Assembly (NCBI GenBank): GCA_026119855.1
Contig: JAOWBW010000386.1
Coordinates: forward strand, 124,001 to 188,000
Length of the DNA: 64,000 bases
Direction of reading: 5' to 3'
DNA from: Campanula takesimana
Lineage: Eukaryota; Streptophyta; Magnoliopsida; Asterales; Campanulaceae
The first letter of the stretch is position 1; each line of letters begins with the position of its first letter. The notes beneath the pieces are model-generated. The model was given only the letters and a program-made list of their open reading frames with translations. It did not search any database and was not told where the DNA came from. Made by a program: the position numbers and the translations under genes. Of this stretch, positions 1 through 10,500 are shown one piece after another.

Positions 1-275
1 CCAACACATACATAGTAATGGACAATGGGAGTGCCTCATTCCTTAAGAACCAACCACCAAACAGGAAGGGATGATGAGTGAAGATCAGATGACACAAAAC
101 AAACAAGTAGAAGCACAGCCATAGAATGTGTAAAGACTCTTATCTTTCATCTCAAATCTCATCCACACTTTCCAATTCTGTCCCCACTCCCCCCCTCCCC
201 CTCTTATTAACATACACCTTCTCTCCATACTGAAGAGCTCTTCTCATTGTTGTTCACATCCCCCTTCCCTGCAGC
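1..275 (+). promoter_or_regulatory. GAPA upstream region and 5' leader
   Basis: Sequence in front of the GAPA start codon. An I-box core (GATAAG on the minus strand) lies at 139-144, in a setting typical of light-regulated photosynthesis promoters. The stretch 181-260 is C/T-rich, as in many plant leaders. No clear TATA box was found. The light-response role is inferred from the family. Confidence 0.4.
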
Positions 276-3272
276 ATGGCTTCTGCTGCTCTGTCTGTAC
301 CCAATTCCTCTCTCCAGGTAATGTATATGTATATATGTATCTACTTACTATCTATATTGAATGTATATACATGTGTATTTGATGGATAGATATTTATAGG
401 ATCGATGAATGTTTCAGGTGAAGAGTAGGGGGTTGACTGAGTTTTCTGGCTTTCGTAGCTCATCAAACTCACTTCCGTTTGCCAGGAAGTCCAACGATGA
501 TTTTCTCTCCGTCGTCGCCTTCCAGACCTCTGCTGTCAGTTTTCTCTCTCTCTGTTACACACACACACACTTGGTGCTGATAATGCATAATAGTTGTTGC
601 AGTGGCTGGTTATTTATATGACTTGTAAATTTACACAAGTTAGTTGTGATTTGATCTTACTAAATGACCAATAGATGGGATTAAACCATGTTGAAACGAA
701 AATGATGAACTGTGAAAATTGAATGAACTCAAACGCTGATTTATTGAAACCTTATCAAACCACCTTATCTTGAATGATTTTAGCATATACTCCCTCCATC
801 CCAAAATGATCTTCTTATTTGCCATTTTTCGTTGTCCCAAAAAGTTCTTCACATTTCCACAATTTAAGCTTAAAAGTGCCTAACCAAAGCATGGGTAATA
901 AAGCAAGTGTTCATATTCTTAAAAAGTTTGAATAGTCAAACGCGAAGATCATTTTGGGACGGAGGGAGTATTTGAAATCTAGAAAAGAAGTACTCTCACC
1001 GTCTCAAAATGCTCAAATGTATTTTTCATTTAAGATATAAATGAACCACCACCGCGACCCCCCCCCCCCTCCCTCACCCACCCACCCACCCACACACACA
1101 ACATAGAGAGCTTGCAGAAACCCTCAAGTAAAAGGCTAAATTAAGATTGTCGCTTGTTTATACTCCACCAGTTCCATAATAAATGTCATATTTGACTTGT
1201 CAATGTTTTTAAAGAATGTGCTTTACTTGTTTGTTCATTACTTGTACAATGATAAAATTGCACTGAAACTATTTCTTTATTTGGAACTCGCATACTCCGT
1301 ATTAATACTCACTCATTGATTACTTATATAGATTGGTGGAGGCAACAACCGGAGTTCAAAGGGGCTCGTGGTCGAAGCAAAGCAACTGAAGGTGGCCATC
1401 AACGGATTTGGGAGAATCGGTAGGAATTTCTTGAGGTGTTGGCACGGGAGGAAAGACTCCCCTCTTGATGTCATCGCCATTAACGACACCGGCGGTGTCA
1501 AGCAAGCCTCCCACCTTCTCAAGTACGACTCCACACTCGGCATCTTCGACGCCGATGTTAAGCCCGTTGGGGATGATGCCATTTCTGTAGACGGCAAAAT
1601 CATCAAAGTTGTCTCCAATCGTAACCCTAGCCTTCTCCCTTGGGGGTAAATTACTCATCCCTAATTTTTGGTATTTTCATATTTCTACACAAGTAACTCT
1701 TCCCACCATAAGTGAGTGAGACTTCTTTTCTTTTCGGTCCGTCCCACCACAAGTGAGATTGTCCAAAAGTATAATTTTTTTATAATATCGTTTCAATGGG
1801 ACTTAGTTGACATACTCACAACGAACAATCCACTTATTGTTCCTACCACTTATTCTCTCTCCTACTATACTTTTCATACTCACAGCTTCTCTTGCACCAT
1901 TAATATTATACTGTTTTTTCTTAATCTGTGTCTAAAAAGTTAGTCTCACTTACATAGGAGTACTTTGTTCCATAAGTATGTTCACTCTGTTCTCTGTTCT
2001 TAAATGGAAGTCCATTTCTCGAAACTTAAATGATTATCCACGTATTAGGAAAGTTACTAAATTTGCACTCATGTAAGTATCCATTTATATCTGATATATC
2101 TTTTGCTTGCACTCGCGTTAATTGTATGATTTATCAGGGAGCTGGGAATTGATCTGGTGATCGAAGGCACTGGAGTTTTTGTGGACAGGGAGGGTGCTGG
2201 CAAGCACATTGAGGCCGGAGCAAAGAAGGTGCTCATCACCGCCCCTGGGAAAGGCGACATCCCCACTTACGTTGTTGGTGTCAATGCTGATGCCTATGAC
2301 CCGTCAGAGGCAATCATCAGCAATGCCTCTTGCACTACCAACTGCCTTGCTCCCTTTGTCAAGGTCCTTGACCAGAAATTCGGTACTCATCCAACTCAAC
2401 AACTTCAATTGCTTGTTACTTATCCGAATATGAGGTTCTGTCAAGGTCCTTGACCAAAACTTCGGATAAGTAACATCAGTTAATAGTGTAAAAAAAAAGT
2501 GTCAAGTTGTCAACTGCTTGTTACTTATCCAAATATGCATTTCTGCTAAGGGTATTTGACCAGAAATGCGGATAAGTAATAAGTAGTTAACAGTGTCAAC
2601 TGCTTATTACTTATCCGAATATGCATTTTTGGTCAAGGTTCTTGACCAGAAATGCAGATAACTAGCAAACAGTAACAGTAGTGTCAACTACTTGTTAGTT
2701 ATCCAAGTATGCATTTCTGGTCAAAATAAACTCGCGTTTTAACACGTATGAGATTGATGGGCATGGTAGGTATCATCAAGGGCACGATGACAACCACTCA
2801 CTCCTACACGGGAGACCAGAGGCTCCTTGACGCCAGCCACAGGGACTTGAGGCGTGCACGTGCCGCTGCACTCAACATCGTCCCGACATCAACCGGAGCC
2901 GCCAAAGCGGTCGCCCTCGTGCTCCCCTCACTCAAAGGAAAGCTCAACGGGATCGCTCTGCGGGTCCCCACACCTAACGTGTCAGTTGTTGACTTGGTCA
3001 TTCAGGTGACCAAGAAGACGTTTGCAGAGGAGGTGAATGCTGCGTTCAGAGAGAGCGCGGCGAACGAGCTCAAGGGTATTCTTGCGGTGTGTGACGAGCC
3101 GCTCGTGTCAGTGGATTTCAGGTGCAGCGACTACTCGTCGAGCATTGACTCCTCGCTAACCATGGTTATGGGAGATGATATGGTTAAGGTGATTGCTTGG
3201 TATGATAATGAATGGGGTTACTCGCAGAGGGTGGTTGATTTGGCTGATATTGTCGCCAATGAATGGAAATGA
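276..3272 (+). CDS. GAPA: Chloroplast NADP-glyceraldehyde-3-phosphate dehydrogenase, subunit A
   Basis: Calvin-cycle enzyme reducing 1,3-bisphosphoglycerate to glyceraldehyde-3-phosphate in the stroma, as A2B2/A4 complexes regulated through CP12. Exons placed by frame: 276-317, 418-534, 1332-1645, 2138-2382 and 2770-3272, giving 1221 nt and 406 codons plus stop, all with GT-AG introns. The first ~70 residues are a Ser-rich transit peptide (contains TEFSGFRSSS). The Rossmann motif GFGRIG is at about 78-83, catalytic Cys in SNASCTTNC at about 223, and YDNEWGYSQR is near the end. The protein stops at IVANEWK with no C-terminal redox extension, so it is GAPA rather than GAPB. Exon 2 must end at 534 (donor GTCAGT) because the other donor at 539 breaks the frame with exon 3. 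Introns 2 and 3 hold MITEs and intron 4 holds hairpin repeats. The frame has no disruptions. Confidence 0.96.
790..968. mobile_element. Stowaway-like MITE in GAPA intron 2
   Basis: Terminal inverted repeats of about 25 bp (CTCCCTCCATCCCAAAATGA and its complement) flanked by TA on both sides, total 179 bp, no coding capacity. Confidence 0.85.
1696..1960. mobile_element. Degenerate Stowaway-like MITE in GAPA intron 3
   Basis: Ends read CTCTTCCCACCATAAGTGAG and CTCACTTACATAGGAG, flanked by TA. The interior (CCGTCCCACCACAAGTGAGA and following) resembles the better preserved copy at 9377-9649, so both belong to one family. Confidence 0.65.
2383..2769 (+). repeat. GAPA intron 4: tandem hairpin-forming repeats
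   Basis: The whole intron is built of about four units of 60-90 bp, each an imperfect palindrome. Unit 1 has perfect 14-bp arms at 2414-2427 and 2461-2474. Unit 2 has 10-bp arms at 2521-2530 and 2570-2579, plus inner GCATTTCTG/CAGAAATGC-type pairing. Unit 3 spans about 2607-2665, and a half unit lies at 2691-2725. The centre of each unit (TCAAGGTCCTTGACCA-like) matches the 3' end of exon 4 at about 2359-2382, which encodes KVLDQKF. Confidence 0.85.
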
Positions 3273-3430
3273 TCTTCTTGGCTAACTCCATTTGATGATT
3301 ATTACCTCCTGTTTTTTTTTTTTTTAAGTTTTCATGTATTTTTTATTGAAATATGTATGTAAGCCGAATATATATATGTGAACAATCTCTAGAGCCTAAT
3401 TTTCGAATAAAATGCCCCTAAAAAGGCCTC
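3273..3430 (+). terminator. GAPA 3' UTR with poly(A) signal
   Basis: Follows the TGA stop. A canonical AATAAA lies at 3406-3411, about 135 bases downstream, preceded by T-rich and TATATA sequence typical of plant far-upstream elements. The cleavage site cannot be read. Confidence 0.6.
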
Positions 3431-4453
3431 TCTCTCTCTTTTTTTATTTGATTTCCAGTTGATACTGTGTTTGTGTTGTGAAAGTACGTTAAATAGTAGG
3501 CTTTACTAAGTGTGAAACAATATTAGTCTCTTTACTCCATGTTAAAAGTGTAAATCTTTTTTTTTTTTGACATTTCATTTAATTAAAGAGTCCACCTTCA
3601 ATAATTAAGTTATACCAATGATTTTCTGGTCTAATGGTATCGAGTGAGTGTATTAAAGGCTTCTTCATTTATGGCAAGAAAACTAACAGATGACGCGGTC
3701 TACAATACATTACTAAAACAGCATACACAGCAAGTATCATTCGCTCGAAATGAATGATAAGAGGACAAAATTGTCCAAAAACAATTTTCAATACTTTGTC
3801 ATCTAAGAAAGAAAGTAACTAAAAACCTTAAACTGAAACATACCAAAAAAGAATGTAGGAACCTTAAAATGGAAGCATTAACCAATGTATATAAACTTAA
3901 CCATAAGCCATCTCTCCTAGATCTTCTCCTCACGCACTCCTGCAAGCCATTATGATATTGCCATATCTTATTCTTTGAATCAATTCCCGATATTAATCGA
4001 CTTGGTGTAGGTCCTACATATATCAACTTAACCATGGCCATCTCTCCCACCGATGAAAAGGCGAGACGCGAAGCAACCTCATAAATAAGGATACACGAAA
4101 GTAGCAAAACTGGACGTCATATAAATAATGTCGACTCCACACGGATTTAATCGCCTTTAAATGGAAACCGAAAGGGGCACAACCAGAGCTCAAAACCCTC
4201 CCAATATTACAATATCCATACGTGACGATGCTTGTGAATCTAGAAATAATACCAAAAATGTGTTCCCTCTACTACTAGTAAATCACTAGTAACGGCATCC
4301 ATGCCACTGCCTCAAAATGTGGCAAACAGAAAAAAGTTAACCAAAAAGCAAAAACGCAACGATGTAAATAAAATAGTAGTACTTGTGTATCGTTGGCGTC
4401 GCAAGAGGGGTTGGGTTGATTTCCCTTTAAAAAGGCTTGCCGTGAGATAAAAA
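3431..4453. other. Convergent intergenic space between GAPA and PYRD
   Basis: About 1 kb holding both 3' flanks. The part next to 4454 should be the PYRD 3' UTR. At 3815-3875 a fragment (CCTTAAACT, CATACCAAAAAAGAA, GAACCTTAAA) matches the right end of the MITE at 17055-17369, so it is a MITE remnant. No gene was recognised; the short minus-strand frames at 3799-4463 resemble no protein. Confidence 0.5.
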
Positions 4454-4533
4454 CTATCTGCAATCTGCACCAACTGCTTCATAGATGGACTTGAAACCGT
4501 CCTTTTCCAGGCATTCTGCTAGTTCAGCCTATC

Positions 4534-4564
<31 letters not shown>

Positions 4565-7500
4565 AGATAATATTCATTATACAGATTTCAACCTTGGCTA
4601 AAAGCCAGGAAAAACAACATTCTAAATTCATGATTTTATTTCTTTAATACTCCCTCCGTCCCCGGAAAGATAGTCCTATAACTCTTTACGGTCAACACAT
4701 GTGAACTCTGACCATATATTAGTGTGAAGGCCAAAATACGTTTATCCCCCTAAAGTATCCAGGCAATCCCACTTTGCACCCCAAACCGAATTTTGTCCCA
4801 GAGTAACACTCTAATTTGCCTTTAGTCCCACTTTGACCCATGACCCCTAACGACGTTAGAAAATTAACGAGAAATGGTCACGTGCATGTCATGTGAGGGT
4901 TCTTTTTATCATTTTTCTTGAAAATAGAAGGGTATAAAGGTCCATTTATATTGAGGATTGCAATTACTTATCCACCTAACCCCACCATCCTCGTCAGTCA
5001 ACAACCACCACCACCACCACTCAAATCTGGCCACCATCACAGCCAATATCCCGCCACCACCACCATTTCTCCAAAGTCCAACCACCATCACCAATTCTCC
5101 AAAATTCCGACCACCACCATCACTATTTCTCCAAAAAATGACCACCACCACCGCAACCACCCAAAGTAATTCCAAAATCACAAAAAAATCCTCAAAAAAA
5201 TCACACCCACAATAATGAAATTAAAAAGCAACACGAACTAAGTAATCAAAGTCGGTGAAATTCGTGAAATTTGTGAAGCATCAAACCCAGATCGAAGACA
5301 AAACCAGATTTAATTAAACCAAATTCAAACACCAAATCTGGTTTCGCAAGCGATATCGATCATGGGGCGGTAGAATTAGAGGAATGAAAGAGATGAACAT
5401 GTGGCAGGTTTATGAGAGGAGATAAAAATGGAGTAGATTGTTAGGTTGGACGGTGGCGGAATTAGAAAAATGAAAGCGGTACGAGGGGGTGGCAGGTTTA
5501 CGAGAGGTTGGGAAGGCAACAGGTGATATGGAAATGGAGGAAGTAGGGGGTGGCGGCCGGTGGCGAGGGGTGGTGGCCGGTGAGTATGGCAGGAAGAAGG
5601 AGAAATTGTTGAAGAAAAGGGAGACTTACGAGAAGAGGGAGAGTTTTTGTTGTTTCGATATTTTTTTGTTTTGCTTTTTCTTTTTCTTTTTTTTCTTTTT
5701 CTTTTTCTTTTTCTTTTTCTTTTTCTTTTTCTTTTTCTTTTTCTTTTTCTTTTTCTTTTTCTTTTTCTTTTTCTTTTTCTTTTTATTTCTTTTTATTTGT
5801 TTTTGGTTATTTTATATTATTTTATTTATGATTTTTACTATCTCATATCTTTTTTATTTATTATGTTGTCAATGTATTTTTTTATAAAATAAATTTATTA
5901 TTTTGATACTAAAATTTTATTATTTGCTATAAATAAGAAAATTTAATTAAAAGTTAAAGAGAAAATGACCAAAGTACCCCTCATGTGACATGCACATGAC
6001 CATTTTTCGTTAATTTTCTAACATCGTTAGAGGTCATGGGTCGAAGTGGGACTAAAGGCAAATTAGAGTGTTACTCTGGGACAAAATTCGGTTTGGGGTG
6101 CAAAGTGGAATTGCCTGGATACTTTAGGGGGATAAACGTATTTTGGCCTAGTGTCAATCTAATCATTTCAGTGAAATATAAAAAATCGAGGTAATTGATA
6201 AATCATTAAGTGTTTTATCAATAACAAATTTTAAAATTTTATTGAAATAACCAAATTGATATTAATGTTTGGTCAAAGTTCACATGTGTTGACCATAAGA
6301 AAAGTCAAATGGGACTATCGTTCCGTTCCATGTCGGAAGGGGTATTACACCCCCCCCCCCCCGAATGGTGGTACTAAACTTTCGGAAACACACATGGAAG
6401 TACACACCTTAATAAGGGGTATAAGGGCGGGTCCCCCATAGGCAAATGCTGTGTAGAGCTGAACAAGAGTTGCTCCTGCTCTTATCTTCCTGTAAGCATC
6501 CTCTCCACTGAACCAACCAACAAAGCTAGATTTAGTATTTCTGGTCAAGTAATAAAAATTACCGAGACAGCAAACAAGAAGTGAAACCGTGTTACCTGCT
6601 AATTCCCCCACAGCCAATTAAAGGAATCTTTCCCTGGTCAAAATGTAAAATATTTCAGTTCTGGTGCACCGGATATATTTAGGAATATCAAAGAAAAAAA
6701 TGCAACTTTCGAAATTTCAATAAGAAACGGATGAATCTTGAAACAAACGGGCACAAAACACAAGAGGCGAATTAGTGAAAGGGTAACATTTAGAACTCAA
6801 GTAAAACATGTGAGTGGATTAAAAAGCAGTGTTCTAAAAATTGCTAGGCGGCGGAGCAACGCCTAGCGCCTAGGCGGGGCCGAGAAATTAGCGCATTTTT
6901 AATATTTTTTTATAAATCTTTAAATATATACTCCCTCCGTCCCAGCACAAGTAAGACTAGAGGAGTGGGCACAATAATTAAGACAAAAGTAGTGTACGTG
7001 TGGTAGAAAATGAAGAGAGAGAATGAGTGGGGTAAATAGTAGTGTTGGTTGAATAAATTGAGTGGTGGAAAATGAAAAAAGAGAATTGAGTGGGGTTAAA
7101 TGGTGGGGTTGGTTGAATATAAATATATTAAAACATTTCCATTTTGGGACGGCCTAAAAGGGAAAGAAGTCCTACTTGTGCTGGGACGGAGAGAGTATGT
7201 AGTTATTCAAACAATAATGCCGCTTATTGTTGTTATTTGTCAAAAATTACTAATATATTTTAGTATATTGATAAAATATTAACAAATCTTTTTTAAATGT
7301 GTACAGTTGGTCTTTTTGCTTATATTTGCAGCTGGACCGGAGTAGTATATTGATAAAATATTAAAAAAATCTTTTTTTTCACTAAACCCTCCTAGGCCCG
7401 CCAAAATCCGCCTAGCTCCGCCTAGATCCGCCCAGCGCCTAATTTGGCCGATTTGACGAATGTCGCGGTGGACCACCCCCGACTAGCGCCTAGGCGGCCT

Positions 7501-10500
7501 AGCCGCCCGTCTTTTAGAACACTGTAAAAAAGACATACTTTATAAAATGTCACATAAGCGACACATCAGAGTACCTTAAGCATCAAAATAAATCTATTCC
7601 ACAATATAGTAAAAAAAAAAAATAAACCGCATCAGACTCGACTCTATTCCACCCAACCTTGTACCCAACTACTTGAATTTCACCACATGAACCCTTTTTC
7701 ACCTAAATGATGTGTATCCCCCCCCCCCCCTTTTACCCCTCTCTCTCTCTATCTCTATAATATATGCGCGCGCACACACATATAGTGTGCTTACGGCTTA
7801 GTAGCCTAAGCCTATTATTACAAAGGAGATCCTTCAGGGAGGAGATGCTAAAACTAGTGGAGATTGAACCTTTGACCTTACGTTGATGCAACTTGAGCTA
7901 TAGCTCTTTTTTGGCTATATATCCGTCTCACCTCACTTGAGACCTAAAAGGTGGGCACAATAACTAAGGAAAAAGAATAAAGTAAAGAAAATGTGTGGTA
8001 GAAAATGAGTGGGGTAAATAGTAGTGTTGGTTGAATAAATTGAGTGGTGGAAAATGAAGAGAGAGAATGAGTGGTGGAGTAGTTTGAATATAAAATAATA
8101 AAAAGATGGCTATTTTGGGGAGTCTCAAGTGAAGTGGGACGGATCAAAATAGAAATAAGTCTCAAGTGGGGTGGGACAGAGGGAGTATACACAGAGAGAA
8201 TGTTACTGGTACGCACTCTCTCACAGCCACACACACACATAGGTGATTTGGGGGATCTCCACATCCACTAGCCCATAATAGTAGTTATCAATATGGAGAA
8301 AGTAATTCAACACGGGAAATAATATGAAAGAACATAAACACCAAGATTTGATAACCCAGTTCACCAACATATGGCTACATCTGAGGGCATCAAGCCAGGA
8401 TATCACTATAATAATATATGAAGATCATTACAACTTTGCAAATGCAATCACTAAGGATCTAAACATGGCTAATCTCCAAGAATAATCTCTCTCACCTATA
8501 TATTATTATCTCACCTCCCCAAAAACACACACACCACACACACCACGGTCATGGCCGGGTTGTAGGATCGCCCCCATGGCTCTCCTAGGCCCCCGGCCCT
8601 CTCCTTGACACTATTTTGTGGCTCTCTCTCTTGATATCCTAACTTTCTCCTAACACAAAGTATGTCTAAATATTATGGTGGCTGTCACGATATAGTTATA
8701 GGGATACAAAACCTAATCTTGATCAAAACTTAATTATCTGAAGTCGCAGAGACAGAAGGAGTAAAATACTTTTTAGGGAACTAATTCTTTAGAAACAATA
8801 ACCACAAGTCATCGTCTCCTTTTTGCCAAAGGAGATTAATTCATTACATGAAAGTAAAACGCTGCACATGGTGTCCTTTTCACACAATAAAGCGACAGCC
8901 CATTCCAAGCCCAACTCCAACAAGTTCGGCTGAGGCCTTCCTCATGTTCGGCCGCACTTTGCCTTGCCTGCACCGTCTCCGTCCCGGTTTCGACTCCTCC
9001 TTTCTTGGTTTTGACTCCTCGCTCCATGGTTTTGACTCCACACCCCCAACAACACACACACATTCACTGTGTGTGTAATTTGTGTGAGAGAGTGCACACT
9101 GATGCGCATGAGATGGGGTTAACACACACACACACAAATATAAAAAAAAAAAAAAAAATATACTAACTTGCCCAATTATTGTAGTAGGTTACCTTCCTTA
9201 CCAATGTTAAGAATGGTTTTGTCATCTTTTTTCATTCTCTTAGAAACCCAAACACATTATAATAGGTCCTCTCTCTCTCTCTCTCCCCTCCCCCATATCA
9301 AAAACTCAATTGGCTCACTTATTTATTCTTCATATTTCCAACATGCATCAATTAGATACCCTGTTTAAGAAACATACTGCCTCCATCCCACCACAAGATA
9401 GACTTCTTTCCCTTTCGGTCCGTCGCACCACAATTGAGACTCCCAAAATGGTAAAACTTTTTATAACTTTTTATTCAATGGGACCCACTTGTCATACTCA
9501 CAACAACAATCCACTTAATATTCCTATCACTCATTCTCTCCTACTTTACTTTCATAGTCACAACCCCTCCTCCACTATTAATATAATATTGTTTTTTCTT
9601 AATCTCCTTGCCCAAAAGGTTGATCTTACTTGTGGTGGGACGGAAGGAGTATGTGATAAAATACAAGCTTGCAGATGTATAAAACTACAGGAACTCAAAC
9701 TCCTTGATTCATATAATGATCATACATACCTATAATGGTATGCTGGATCCGGTTTGGTGAATGACTGCTAAATTGAGGCTGTATCTGTTTAACACATCTC
9801 CATAAAGATGGGGGTCCTAGTTTTATTTTTTTTGGATGCATATCTAGGACAAAAGACTGACATACTCCCAGTTTCTTTCCGGGACAGAGGGAGTACGAAG
9901 TTTCCAAATAAAAAAATCTAGATAGTCATATCTACTACTAATAGATCCTCAAGCTGAATGCATTCAGCATAAAGGGACTTTTTACTTCACATGCAAACCC
10001 TTTGGTGAGAGAACCCAATATATCTATTAAGAGATACTACCACCGTCCCAAATTTAATGTCCAAATTCGTTCTTGATCAAGAGCAAATTTGGACATTCAT
10101 TCTTGGACAGAGGGAGTAGATATCAGGGTTGTAAGGCACACTCTGAAGGGAAACAAAATATCTCAATCATTATGTATTTTATGCATTAAAAGCATAAAAA
10201 GGTTTGCAGAAAATCTGCAACAGCGTTTTCAAGAAGATATGCTTTAGTTTGAAGAACGATTGTTAACATTATATCAAAACTCACAATTCAAGGTAAACAA
10301 GTGCAAATTCAGATTGATAAAAAATTGTTCTTAGAGTGCAACAAAATTTCTGATCATAATAGCCGATGGATATCAAATCAACAAGCATACCTTTGTTAAA
10401 ACATACATCTCCTTGAGGATATTAGTGGATAAATCAAAAAGAGGCTTCCCACTTAGGCCACCAGATTCCTTCGCCACTGGGTCTTTCTCTATAATTCCTG

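Larger units (their letters stand above)
4650..6342. mobile_element. Stowaway-like MITE split by a MULE (PYRD intron 10)
   Basis: Left part 4650-4728 begins CTCCCTCCGTCCCCGGA. The right part 6149-6342 ends in a degenerate complement. Removing the insertion leaves ~264 bp, close to the related element at 11691-11943, which shares the GGTCAA...TTGACC and TTGTTATT-like interior. Confidence 0.75.

Noticed and set aside
534..539. Alternative donor GTTTTC at 539 for GAPA exon 2
   Set aside because: It would break the frame with exon 3; GTCAGT at 535 keeps it.
1313..1658. Minus-strand frames opposite GAPA exon 3
   Set aside because: Shadows of a well supported plus-strand exon.
5489..5892. Phe-rich and Leu/Phe-rich frames
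   Set aside because: Produced by the TTTTTC array inside a MULE; low complexity, no conserved protein.
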